From the NCBI GenBank assembly GCA_905215575.1, contig CAJMQV010000005.1:1-58893 (forward strand): DNA of 58,893 nucleotides. Direction: 5' to 3'. The notes under the pieces were generated by a model that saw only the letters and a program-made list of their open reading frames with translations, had not been told where the DNA came from and did not search any database. Position 1 is the first letter of the stretch. Each line of letters begins with the position of its first letter. The position numbers and the translations under genes were made by a program. The DNA is from an uncultured bacterium. Lineage in GTDB: Bacteria > Bacteroidota > Bacteroidia > Bacteroidales > Bacteroidaceae. This document shows, piece after piece, positions 18,249 to 27,244 of this stretch.

Positions 18249-21152
18249 TTGAAAAAAACAACATTACATATCGTCTTTATCGTTGCGGTCTTAGCGCTGG
18301 CAGCCTGCTCCACGAAGAAGAATACTTCGGGAACACGCTTCTACCATGCCATGACAGCACGGTTCAACACGTTCTACAACGGAAACGAAGCTTATAAGAC
18401 CGGAGTACAGGAACAAGAGAGGGCGCATGTGGACAATTATAACGAGCTGTTGCCCATGTTCATCTCCCGCGACAAAAAAACCAGTCCCACCGGAGAAGGC
18501 AGTTTCAACACCGCCATCGAAAAATGCGAAAAGGCCATCAAGCAGCACTCCATCAAAGTGCGGCCGGCCACCAATGTGAACAAGAAGAAAACTGCGGCCG
18601 ACAAGGCTTATCTGGCACGCAAGGAATTCAATCCCTTCCTGAAACATGCGTGGATGCTTATGGGAAAGGCGCAGTTCCGACAGGGAAAGTTCATCGAGGC
18701 GGCTTCTACCTTTCAGTATATCACCCAGATTTATGCCACCCAGCCCGAGGTATTGGCGGATGCTTATGCCTGGCTGGCACGTTGCTATGTGCAGTTGGAC
18801 TGGCCTTATGACGCCGAAAACCTGTTTGCACGCATCCAGCGGGATTCGCTGGCCAAATACGGCACACGTGAGCGTGATGCTTCGTATGCCGACTATCTGA
18901 TTCAGACTCATCAGTATAAGGAAACGGTGCCTTATCTGATTTCTACCATCAAAAATGAAAAAAGCAAGAAGCAGAAGGCGCGTCTGAACTTCCTGTTGGC
19001 TCAGATTTATGAGCTGAACGGCGAACAGGCTCTGGCTTACAACGCCCTGCGCAAGGTGATCCGTAGCAACCCTCCTTATGAACTGGAGTTAAGCGCACGG
19101 GTGAAACAGAGCGAGGTGTCGCCCAAAGGACAGTACCAGCAAATGGTGAAAAAACTGCGCCGCATGGCGAAAAGCCAGAAAAACAAGGATTATCTGGACC
19201 AGATTTATTACGCGCTGGGTAATGTGTATCTCTCGGTACAGGATACCGTGCATTGCATCAGTGCCTACGAACAGGGCGCACAGAAGAGTACCCGCAACGG
19301 GGTGGCCAAAGCGAATGTACTGCTTCATCTGGCACAACTGTACTGGGAAATGGAGGATTATGTCGAGGCACAGCGTTGCTATGCCGAGCTGATCGGTATT
19401 CTGGACAAGGAACATCAGGAATTTGCCGAAAGCGAGCGACGCGCCAAGATATTGGAGGCTCTGGCTCCGCACGTGGCAGCCGTAGAGCTTCAGGACAGTT
19501 TGCAGGAGCTGGCACGCATGCCGGAAAAGGAGCGCAATGCAGCCATTGACCGGGTGATTGAAGCACTGATCAAGAAGGAAAAAGAGGAAGCCAAAGAACA
19601 GGCTTTACAGAACGCGGCAAACAATCAGCCGGCTACAGGCACAACCAACAATACGCAACAGAACACCGGAACAACCGGTAACCAGACAGGAATCGGCGGC
19701 ATGGGTGCCGACAGGGGCAGTTGGTATTTCTACAACCCAATGCTGGTGCAGCAGGGTAAGAGCCAGTTCCAAAGGACCTGGGGACGGCGCAAGCTGGAAG
19801 ACAACTGGCGACGCAGTGACAAGTCTTCTTCCAACAATAATGAGTTTGAAGAATATAACTACGACGAGGATACGGCACAGAATGATTCGGTAGCCACGGA
19901 CAGCATCGCCACGGAAACCGCTCCGGAGGAACTGAACGACTCGGCGGCAAACGATCCGCACAAGCGGGAATTCTATCTGAAACAGATTCCGTTCACTCCG
20001 GAACAGATAGCGGCTTCGGATGCCATCATCGGCGACGGTCTGTATCAGGCGGGGGTCATCGAAATGGTGGATCTGAACAATTATCCGCTGGCACAGCGCA
20101 CTTTGCTTCGGGCACTGAATGATTATCCGGACTACGTGGAAATGGATATGCTGTATTATCAGCTCTTCCTGCTCTATCGCCGTATGAACCGTCCCGACGA
20201 GGCGGAAGTCTATCGCCAGAAACTCATCGCCGAATATCCGCAAAACCGCTTTGCACAGACCTTGGCCAATCCGAACTACGAGCTTTTCGCACGCGAAGGA
20301 CGGGCATTGGAGGACTCGCTTTATGCCACGACCTACGGTCTGTATCAGGCAAATAATTATGCCGCCGTACTGGAGAACTTCCGCAAGGAACAGACTGACT
20401 TCCCCGAAGGAGCGCACTATCCGAAGTTCCTTTTCCTGAAAGCGATGAGCGAACTCTATACCGGCGAGCGCGACTCGTTCCTGGTTTCCCTGCGCACGCT
20501 GATCCAGAAATATCCGAAAGAGGAACTCACGGAAATGGCTTCGGTCATTGTCAAGGGTGTGGAAGAAGGACGCGCGCTGAATAACAGCAAGTTTGATGCC
20601 GGAAGCATCTGGAGTCGCCGTGGTATGGCTCTGGCCGAGGATTCCGTGGGCGGACAGGACACGCTCTCTACAGAGCGCTACTGCAACTTTGTGTTCCTCA
20701 TGGCTTACCCGAAGAACAGCCTCAACGAAGACCGTCTGCTCTATGAACTGGCACGCTACAACTTCAGCAGCTTCCTGGTGCGTAACTTCGATATCGAGGT
20801 GGCAGAAGACAACGAGATCGGCGAGATGATCGTACGCGGATTCCTCAGTTTCGACGAAGCGCATGCCTATACACAAAAACTCTATACCGACCCGACCATG
20901 TCGGAAATACTCAAGAAGGTACGTGTCATTCTCATCTCCGAAGATAATCTGAAACTGTTGGGCAAGGCCTTCAGCTTCGATGATTATGCCGCCTTCTACG
21001 AACAGCATTTCGCCCCGCTCCAAATCAAGGAGGACTTGCGCCTGGATGAGCCGTCGGAAATCCGTATCCGCACCGAAGAGGACTTCCCGGAAACGGAAAG
21101 CGGCGAAACAGAAAACAAATACAATGAGGACGAATATGGCTATGATTATTAA
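18249..21152 (+). CDS. Large TPR lipoprotein, PorW/SprE-like
   Basis: A 967-residue lipoprotein with a TTG start; no in-frame ATG precedes the signal peptide, whose lipobox is LALAAC (Cys20). The N-terminal region FYHAMTARFNTFYNGNEAYK is the landmark of the PorW/SprE family, lipoproteins needed for type IX secretion and gliding in other Bacteroidetes. TPR-like helical repeats fill residues about 110-420 and 600-760. Between them lies a low-complexity Thr/Asn/Gln stretch (NNQPATGTTNNTQQNTGTTG) and an acidic Asp/Asn region. It ends 14 bp before the PorX-like gene. The family call is good. A T9SS function in this organism is not shown. Confidence 0.82.
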   Translation: MKKTTLHIVFIVAVLALAACSTKKNTSGTRFYHAMTARFNTFYNGNEAYKTGVQEQERAHVDNYNELLPMFISRDKKTSPTGEGSFNTAIEKCEKAIKQHSIKVRPATNVNKKKTAADKAYLARKEFNPFLKHAWMLMGKAQFRQGKFIEAASTFQYITQIYATQPEVLADAYAWLARCYVQLDWPYDAENLFARIQRDSLAKYGTRERDASYADYLIQTHQYKETVPYLISTIKNEKSKKQKARLNFLLAQIYELNGEQALAYNALRKVIRSNPPYELELSARVKQSEVSPKGQYQQMVKKLRRMAKSQKNKDYLDQIYYALGNVYLSVQDTVHCISAYEQGAQKSTRNGVAKANVLLHLAQLYWEMEDYVEAQRCYAELIGILDKEHQEFAESERRAKILEALAPHVAAVELQDSLQELARMPEKERNAAIDRVIEALIKKEKEEAKEQALQNAANNQPATGTTNNTQQNTGTTGNQTGIGGMGADRGSWYFYNPMLVQQGKSQFQRTWGRRKLEDNWRRSDKSSSNNNEFEEYNYDEDTAQNDSVATDSIATETAPEELNDSAANDPHKREFYLKQIPFTPEQIAASDAIIGDGLYQAGVIEMVDLNNYPLAQRTLLRALNDYPDYVEMDMLYYQLFLLYRRMNRPDEAEVYRQKLIAEYPQNRFAQTLANPNYELFAREGRALEDSLYATTYGLYQANNYAAVLENFRKEQTDFPEGAHYPKFLFLKAMSELYTGERDSFLVSLRTLIQKYPKEELTEMASVIVKGVEEGRALNNSKFDAGSIWSRRGMALAEDSVGGQDTLSTERYCNFVFLMAYPKNSLNEDRLLYELARYNFSSFLVRNFDIEVAEDNEIGEMIVRGFLSFDEAHAYTQKLYTDPTMSEILKKVRVILISEDNLKLLGKAFSFDDYAAFYEQHFAPLQIKEDLRLDEPSEIRIRTEEDFPETESGETENKYNEDEYGYDY

Positions 21153-21166
21153 CCGAGAAAAAGTGA

Positions 21167-22720
21167 ATGGATATGAATAACGGTTCCCTGCTGTGGGTGG
21201 ACGATGAGATAGAACTTCTGAAAGCCCACATCATTTATCTGGAAAAGAAAGGTTATCAGGTCACCACGGTGTCCAACGGCCAGGATGCTCTGGACTGCTG
21301 CAAGGATACAACCTTCGATCTCATCCTGCTCGACGAGAACATGCCGGGCCTCAGCGGTCTGGAAACCTTGTCGCGCATCAAGCTGATCTCTCCTTCCACT
21401 CCCGTTGTCATGGTGACGAAAAGCGAGGAGGAGAATATCATGGACCAGGCCATCGGAGCCAAGATTGCCGACTATCTGATCAAGCCGGTCAATCCTACCC
21501 AGATTCTGCTGACCCTGAAAAAGAATATCCATAAAAAGGAAATCGTATCGGAGGTGACACAGACTTCCTACCAGCAGGAATTCGGGCGCATCGGCATGCG
21601 TATCAACGATTCGCTCACATTAGAGGACTGGAAGGAAGTCTACAAGGATCTGGTGTATTGGGAACTGGCGCTCTCCGAAGCGGACAGCAGCATGTATGAG
21701 ATGCTGTGCATGCAGAAGCAGGAAGCCAACCAGATGTTTGCCCGCTTCATCAAAAAGCATTATGAGGACTGGCTCACAGGCGATGACCGGCCGGTGCTGA
21801 GCACGGATCTGTTCAAGACAGCCGTATTCCCGGCTCTGAAACGGGATGAGAAAGTGTTTCTGCTCGTTTTCGACAACCTGCGCTTCGATCAGTGGAAAAC
21901 CATCTGCTCGGAGATTTCGGACAGCTTCATCATCGACGAACAGCTTTATTGCAGTATTCTGCCCACAGCGACACAATATGCCCGCAATGCCCTGTTCTCC
22001 GGACTGATGCCTCTGCAGATAGCCCGCATGTATCCCGATCTGTGGGTAGATGAGGACGAAGAAGAAGGAAAGAATCTGAACGAAGAGGCGCTCATTGCCG
22101 CGCATCTGGAGCGTTACCGCATCCGGAAATCGTTCAGCTATCATAAAATCAACGAGTCGGCCGGACTGGAGAAGTTGAATGCCCAGTTCCGTCAATTGGA
22201 ACATCAGGACCTGAATGTGGTGGTGCTGAACTTCATCGACATGCTCTCGCATGCCCGTACGGAATCGCGCATGGTGCGCGAACTGGCTTCGAACGAAGCG
22301 GCCTACCGCAGCATCACTTCCAGCTGGTTCAAGCATTCTCCGGTGCGCGAGCTGTTCCGTCTGCTGGCAACCAGCGACTATACTGTAGTCATTACCACCG
22401 ACCACGGAAGCATCCGCGTGGGCAACCCGACCAAGGTGGTGGGCGACCGCAATACGAACACGAACCTGCGTTATAAGCTGGGCAAGAACCTGAGTTATCA
22501 GGCACGCGATGTGTACGAAGTCAAGGACCCGCAGAAGTTGCAGCTCCCCTCGCCCAACCTGAGCACAACTTATATTTTTGCCACGGGCAATTATTTCTTT
22601 GCCTACCCCAACAACTATAATTATTATGTGTCTTACTATCGCGACACCTTCCAGCACGGAGGTATCTCCATGGAGGAAATGCTGGTGCCGCTGATTACAT
22701 TAAAAGGAAAAAAACGATAA
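21167..22720 (+). CDS. porX: PglZ-domain response regulator, PorX-like
   Basis: 517 residues. The receiver domain (1-125) has D12-D13, the phospho-acceptor Asp56 (LILLDENMPGLSG) and Lys108 in YLIKPVNPTQ. A helical linker leads to a PglZ phosphodiesterase-like domain (about 200-510) with metal-site motifs LVFDNLRFDQW, FIDMLSHAR and ITTDHGSI. This receiver-plus-PglZ layout defines PorX, the T9SS response regulator of Porphyromonas and Flavobacterium, which hydrolyses oligonucleotide substrates and contacts the T9SS machinery. No kinase gene is adjacent. It follows the PorW-like gene by 14 bp and precedes tsaE by 22 bp. Homologues persist in Bacteroides, where their role is unclear. Confidence 0.9.
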   Translation: MDMNNGSLLWVDDEIELLKAHIIYLEKKGYQVTTVSNGQDALDCCKDTTFDLILLDENMPGLSGLETLSRIKLISPSTPVVMVTKSEEENIMDQAIGAKIADYLIKPVNPTQILLTLKKNIHKKEIVSEVTQTSYQQEFGRIGMRINDSLTLEDWKEVYKDLVYWELALSEADSSMYEMLCMQKQEANQMFARFIKKHYEDWLTGDDRPVLSTDLFKTAVFPALKRDEKVFLLVFDNLRFDQWKTICSEISDSFIIDEQLYCSILPTATQYARNALFSGLMPLQIARMYPDLWVDEDEEEGKNLNEEALIAAHLERYRIRKSFSYHKINESAGLEKLNAQFRQLEHQDLNVVVLNFIDMLSHARTESRMVRELASNEAAYRSITSSWFKHSPVRELFRLLATSDYTVVITTDHGSIRVGNPTKVVGDRNTNTNLRYKLGKNLSYQARDVYEVKDPQKLQLPSPNLSTTYIFATGNYFFAYPNNYNYYVSYYRDTFQHGGISMEEMLVPLITLKGKKR

Positions 22721-22742
22721 ACCAATCAAATAAACAAGCATT

Positions 22743-23153
22743 ATGGAAATCAAGATTCAATCATTGGAAGAGATACACGAAGCGGCACGCACCTTCATCC
22801 GCGAAATGGGCGACAACACCGTTTTTGCCTTCTACGGCAAGATGGGAGCCGGAAAAACCACCTTCATCAAAGCGGTGTGCGAGTGCCTGGGTGTGGAGGA
22901 TGTGATCAACTCACCTACTTTCGCCATTGTCAACGAGTACCGCTCTGAAACCGGCGAACTGATTTATCACTTCGACTTCTACCGCATCAAGAAACTCGAA
23001 GAGGTGTACGACATGGGTTACGAAGACTATTTCTACAGCGGTGCGCTCTGCTTCATCGAATGGCCGGAACTGATCGAAGAAGTGCTTCCGGGCAATGCCG
23101 TGAAGGTAGAAATCGAAGAAGCCGAAGATGGTTCACGCGTGATCCGCTTCTAA
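22743..23153 (+). CDS. tsaE: tRNA threonylcarbamoyladenosine biosynthesis ATPase TsaE
   Basis: Small P-loop ATPase that works with TsaB, TsaD and TsaC to make t6A37 on ANN-decoding tRNAs. It has 136 residues, typical of the family. The Walker A motif GKMGAGKTTFIKA is at residues 32-44. The family signature SPTFAIVNEY follows, then HFDFYRIK and the Walker-B-like FIEWPELIEE. It is the last gene of the co-oriented run beginning with aroA and is followed by a hairpin at 23186-23242. Confidence 0.95.
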   Translation: MEIKIQSLEEIHEAARTFIREMGDNTVFAFYGKMGAGKTTFIKAVCECLGVEDVINSPTFAIVNEYRSETGELIYHFDFYRIKKLEEVYDMGYEDYFYSGALCFIEWPELIEEVLPGNAVKVEIEEAEDGSRVIRF

Positions 23154-23185
23154 ACCGAAAACAGTTTCTCTGAATCCACAAAAAT

Positions 23186-23248
23186 ACGACGGGCAGGATG
23201 TGATTTGGATGGGATACCATTCCGACGCACCTTGCCCGTTGTCTTTTT
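23186..23248 (+). terminator. Putative terminator after tsaE
   Basis: ACGACGGGC at 23186-23194 pairs, with some G-T wobble, with CGCACCTTGCCCGTTGT at 23226-23242. A run of five T (23244-23248) follows. The stem is imperfect. Confidence 0.5.
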
Positions 23249-23621
23249 ATTCTTTCATCCCTATTTCGAACACATCTACAAGAAATATATTTATCCGTCA
23301 AATACCAATTCTACGGAATAAACGCCATTGTATTAAAAAAAAATAACTTATATATACATAAGTTTAAAAAACTTGTTATATTTGCAATTAGACAATTGAT
23401 AATATACTTTTCTGATAAAAAGAGCTATTATGGATTCCAATAGGCTCTCATAAGAAATAAGCAATCAGAAACAGAACATTGCCCCAAAAACAACTGTTAT
23501 CATTTACTTTTATATCATACAAACAACCATGAAAAATTACAATCTCTTTCCCTTAAACGAATAGCTTGATTCTTCCTTCATTTATCTCTAAATGGCATAC
23601 ATTTACTTTATCTTTTGGCCT
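23249..23621 (+). other. AT-rich leader region of the barrel gene
   Basis: There is no convincing gene here. TATATTTG at 23377-23384 fits a -7 box but has no clear -33 partner. An imperfect hairpin (GAGC...GGCTC) lies at 23422-23447. An 11-codon ORF starts at ATG 23529; it may be chance. Confidence 0.35.
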
Positions 23622-26411
23622 ATGATTCAACGTTTATCTCTTGTATTTTTATTGATCTTTTCTTTTATAAGCACTTCTGCCCAACAACTTGTCTTGGGGT
23701 CTGTTCGTGATGGCTTCTTAGAAGTACCACTCGTCGATGCACATGTAACCTTGCTGACCACTGACAGTGTCGTAATACAGGACTCTATCCCTGTTACTCT
23801 AAGTAAAAGAGACGGAGAACGTTGGGGTAGTGCCAACTTCATGATCAAGCTGCCCAAGAAAACTTGTACCTACCTGCTCCGCGCTACTCTTGATGGATAT
23901 GAAGATGCTTGGAAAACATTTTCTGTCCAAGCGGAAATCAATGATGCCTGGGGTCTGGATCCGCTCGAGTTGCATCGAATCTCCAAAAAAACATTGGGCG
24001 AAGTGACTGTCACTGCCACAAAACTCAAGATGTATTACAAAGGGGATACCCTGGTTTACGATGCCACAGCCTTCAAGATGCCAGACGGCTCCATGCTGGA
24101 CGATCTGATACGCCAAATGCCAGGTGTCACCATGAACGATGACGGCGAGATCTTTGTCAACGGGCGTAAGATAGATGAGTTGCTTTTAGGTTCGCGCTCC
24201 TTTTTTGGCGGAAACAGTAAAGTCCTGCTCGAAAATCTTCCTTACTATACTGTGAAAAACCTAAAAGTATATGAGAAAGAAAGTGACCGCAATCAGGCTG
24301 TCGGATATGAAATAGAGCCCAACAAATATGTTATGGACGTGAATCTTAAAGACAACTACCGGAATGGCTATATAGGTAATGTAGAGGCTGCCGGAGGCAC
24401 CCGGAAGCGTTGGCTGGGCCGTGCGTTCCTGTTGGGATATACCGACAAATTACGTTTTTCGCTTTTGGGAAATGCGAATAATGTCAATGAGAAACGTCAC
24501 ATCGGAGAATCGGGCAGTTGGAAACCGGAAAACATGCCACGCTCCTTACTGACCACCAAGAGTGTGGCTGGCGAAGTGGACTATCTGTCAAAAGACGGGA
24601 ATGTGCAAGATGTTGTCATGGTGGATTTTACGACATCAAAGGACGAAGGAGAAACCACACAACGGCGTGAACTCTTCCTGGATGGAAGCACTCCTTATTC
24701 CACATTAAAAGCATCCAATACCTCACACATAAGTCAGTTCCTGGCAAAGAACAGTTTTAAACTCACAGTCCCTCATAAAATCTATACCGACCTTGGACTG
24801 GAGTTTACCTACAATAAATACAAAGGTAACAGTGAGTCTATCTCGGAAGATTTTCTGGACAGTATCAACACCCGCTTACGGAGTACCAGTTATAACAACG
24901 GGCATTCTCTTCGTGCGACTGCGAGTGGATTTATCTCTCCTCGTGCAGACATCTTCCTCCGTCCACTGGCTGTATTTTACGGTTTCAAATACTCTGAAGA
25001 CAAGAACGAAACGGCTCGCGGCTTCATCACCCGGCAGTTTGTTCATCCGTCTACCCAGACACAGTATAACGCCAATGATTTCTTCCATAGAGAGACTCTT
25101 GGAAATATCCATCTTTGCTGGAACAGCAGATTGAACCAGTATCTTGATCTGGAAATACAGGACAGACAGGAATATGCCAAAAGATACAAGCGTGACAACC
25201 TGTATCACCCGGATACTCTTTTTCTGCCCTCACAACTGGATGCCTTACAAGCGATAACTGATCCAGGAAATTCTTATGAGAGTGATTATCATATATATTA
25301 TAATGCACCTACTCTCGCACTGAAGTGGAACAAATACATTCCCGGAGAATATATGAAGATGGAGTTTCTTAGCTGGGATTTACGCCTGACCAGCATCATC
25401 CGTTCTGAGCATCTGATCTATACGCGCAACTATACGGTACAGGATAAAAGACGTACCAGTTACAACCTTATGCCTTCGTTCAATTTCAGAATACACCCGA
25501 CCAGAAAGGCCGGTGAGCAGCTGCAGTTCCAATTGACGTATAACCAGGAGGCCGCTTCCATCTTCGACTTGCTTGACTATCGGGACGATGCCACTCCGCA
25601 GATTGTGCAGCTGAGTAATCCGGATTTAAAAGGCATTGCTACGTCAAAAGTCCAAATCAACTTTACGGATTGGGAGAGCAAACGGAAGGGACAACAATAT
25701 AATCTTCAAGGTGCATTCAATTATTTCCATCGGCAGATCGCGCAATCGGTCATATTCAACCCGAGCAACTCCCAGTACACCTATCAACCCAGAAATGTAA
25801 GTGGAGCTTATCAGGCATCTGCCAAGTTCGACTTTACACGCTTTCTTGACAAACGGCAACGTTGGTCCTGGCAGACAACACTTGACGCGACTTACAACCA
25901 TGCCATTGACCATGTCATGCAAGCCGGTATGACGGAAAGCGCGCCTAACGCAGTCAATACGCTTGTCCTGCATGATGGACTCTGGTTGCAATATCAGCAC
26001 AAGGATCTCAGTGTAAGAGCTGTCGGCGATATCCGTTGGCGTCACTCCGAAGGCAAGATGCAGGACTTTACAACATTGAACGCATTTGATTATCAATATG
26101 GAATGACAACACGTTATACAATTCCTGTTCTGAAAACGACACTGTCTTTAGACTGGAATATGTATTGCCGGCGTGGTTACGGCAATCAGGATCTCAATAC
26201 TGACGACTTTGTCATGAACGGTTCTATCAGCCAACCTTTCCTGAAAGGCAAGCTTATTGTAGGGTTAGAGGCTTTTGACCTGTTCCATCAATTGTCTGCC
26301 GTGCAATATACCATCAACGCTCAAGGAAGAACGGAAACCTGGAACCGGACACTCCCCAACTATGTCATGCTGCACATAGTCTATCATTTCAACAAACAAC
26401 CCCAAAAATAA
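23622..26411 (+). CDS. Outer-membrane beta-barrel protein, TonB-receptor-like
   Basis: About 929 residues from the ATG at 23622, where the signal peptide starts (MIQRLSLVFLLIFSFISTSA); an in-frame ATG ten codons earlier (23592) is less likely. Residues about 20-110 form a CarboxypepD_reg-like beta-sandwich (VLGSVRDGFLEVPLVDAHVT). A plug-like domain follows (SMLDDLIRQMPGVTMNDDGE, then IFVNGRK), and the last 650 residues alternate aromatic and polar positions as a large beta-barrel. No TonB box is obvious and no SusD gene follows. A frameshifted paralogue occurs at 35058-37954. The ligand is unknown. Confidence 0.83.
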   Translation: MIQRLSLVFLLIFSFISTSAQQLVLGSVRDGFLEVPLVDAHVTLLTTDSVVIQDSIPVTLSKRDGERWGSANFMIKLPKKTCTYLLRATLDGYEDAWKTFSVQAEINDAWGLDPLELHRISKKTLGEVTVTATKLKMYYKGDTLVYDATAFKMPDGSMLDDLIRQMPGVTMNDDGEIFVNGRKIDELLLGSRSFFGGNSKVLLENLPYYTVKNLKVYEKESDRNQAVGYEIEPNKYVMDVNLKDNYRNGYIGNVEAAGGTRKRWLGRAFLLGYTDKLRFSLLGNANNVNEKRHIGESGSWKPENMPRSLLTTKSVAGEVDYLSKDGNVQDVVMVDFTTSKDEGETTQRRELFLDGSTPYSTLKASNTSHISQFLAKNSFKLTVPHKIYTDLGLEFTYNKYKGNSESISEDFLDSINTRLRSTSYNNGHSLRATASGFISPRADIFLRPLAVFYGFKYSEDKNETARGFITRQFVHPSTQTQYNANDFFHRETLGNIHLCWNSRLNQYLDLEIQDRQEYAKRYKRDNLYHPDTLFLPSQLDALQAITDPGNSYESDYHIYYNAPTLALKWNKYIPGEYMKMEFLSWDLRLTSIIRSEHLIYTRNYTVQDKRRTSYNLMPSFNFRIHPTRKAGEQLQFQLTYNQEAASIFDLLDYRDDATPQIVQLSNPDLKGIATSKVQINFTDWESKRKGQQYNLQGAFNYFHRQIAQSVIFNPSNSQYTYQPRNVSGAYQASAKFDFTRFLDKRQRWSWQTTLDATYNHAIDHVMQAGMTESAPNAVNTLVLHDGLWLQYQHKDLSVRAVGDIRWRHSEGKMQDFTTLNAFDYQYGMTTRYTIPVLKTTLSLDWNMYCRRGYGNQDLNTDDFVMNGSISQPFLKGKLIVGLEAFDLFHQLSAVQYTINAQGRTETWNRTLPNYVMLHIVYHFNKQPQK

Positions 26412-26436
26412 AAACAAAGACCACTAAATAACAAAC

Positions 26437-26486
26437 AAGAGTCGTATCAAACTCTAGAATTGAGTAATGATACGACTCTTATTATG
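26437..26486. terminator. Terminator between the barrel gene and the dnaE-trxA group
   Basis: AAGAGTCGTATCA (26437-26449) pairs perfectly with TGATACGACTCTT (26468-26480), with an inner ACTC/GAGT stem and a T-rich tail. It can act for both convergent genes. Confidence 0.8.
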
Positions 26487-26520
26487 TTTAAAATCAGGTT
26501 AACTCACGCAACCTGTGTAT

Positions 26521-26859
26521 TTATTCCTCCTCGTCGAGAGAATCACTGAATTCAGCCTCTCCCTGTACCACCCACAGTACATCCTCGGGATCGAAATCGC
26601 CGATTTTGTCCTTGTGAGCCTGTTCCACCACGTACTTCACAACCTCTTCCAGATCAATGTCGATGAATCCTTCCTCGTCCGGAGCGGCATCCAGTACTCC
26701 GCTTGTGGCGTAATAGTCCACAATCACATCCAGGAAATAATACAGTTCGTCGTCTGTAAACTTTCCTTTGACGTCTTGTGGCAGATAATTCTTGATGAAT
26801 TCGACTGTGCGTGCATCGTCAGCGGCGTCCTGCAGCAAGTCCTGTTCAAAATCTCCCAT
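26521..26859 (-). CDS. Small acidic conserved protein downstream of trxA
   Basis: A 112-residue, very acidic protein with no signal peptide or membrane segment, presumably cytosolic. It is mostly helical by eye (TVEFIKNYLPQDVKGKFTDD, FDPEDVLWVVQGEAEF) and has an Asp/Glu-rich tail ending DEEE. I recognise it only as a conserved Bacteroidales hypothetical that tends to follow trxA. The gap to trxA is 11 bp, so it is co-transcribed. No catalytic motif is visible. Confidence 0.78.
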   Translation of the reverse strand: MGDFEQDLLQDAADDARTVEFIKNYLPQDVKGKFTDDELYYFLDVIVDYYATSGVLDAAPDEEGFIDIDLEEVVKYVVEQAHKDKIGDFDPEDVLWVVQGEAEFSDSLDEEE

Positions 26860-26870
26860 AAGAAACGAAA

Positions 26871-27185
26871 TTAAAGAATAGCCTTCAGTTTTTCTTCGAA
26901 GGTAGCCTTCGGAGCGGCACCCACCTGCTTGTCTACCACCTCACCGTTCTTGATGAAAAGTACGGTAGGCACGTTACGGATACCGAAACGGGTAGCCAGA
27001 TCGTCATTTTCCTCTACATCGCACTTGCCGATGATAGCCTGTCCTTCGTACTCTGTAGCCAGAGCCTCGATATCCGGACCGATTTTCTTACAAGGTCCAC
27101 ACCAGGTAGCCCAGAAGTCCAAAACGATAGGTTTGCCGGTTGCTACCAGTTCTTCAAAATTTGCGTCTGTAATTGCTAAAGCCAT
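26871..27185 (-). CDS. trxA: Thioredoxin
   Basis: Cytosolic thiol-disulfide reductase of 104 residues, the standard single-domain size. The redox-active site WCGPC is at residues 28-32 within VLDFWATWCGPCKKIGP. The cis-Pro loop VPTVLFIKNGEVV is in place, and there is no signal peptide. It has its own promoter overlapping the end of dnaE and is followed 11 bp later by a small acidic gene. Confidence 0.97.
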   Translation of the reverse strand: MALAITDANFEELVATGKPIVLDFWATWCGPCKKIGPDIEALATEYEGQAIIGKCDVEENDDLATRFGIRNVPTVLFIKNGEVVDKQVGAAPKATFEEKLKAIL

Positions 27186-27215
27186 AATTTTTATATTTAT
27201 TGGTTTGTTGATTTA

Positions 27216-27244
27216 CAAATATACTAATTAATTTTATAGGACAA
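27216..27244 (-). promoter_or_regulatory. Promoter of trxA, overlapping the dnaE 3' end
   Basis: On the minus strand TATATTTG (27216-27223) is a perfect TAnnTTTG box 31 bp before the trxA ATG. A TTG (27242-27244) inside the last codons of dnaE can serve as -33. Confidence 0.6.

Noticed and set aside
19605..21023. 472-codon minus-strand open frame opposite the PorW-like gene
   Set aside because: No recognisable motif or promoter; it mirrors a well-supported lipoprotein gene.
21620..22657. 345-codon minus-strand open frame opposite the PorX-like gene
   Set aside because: Shadow of the PglZ-domain gene; no signature or start context.
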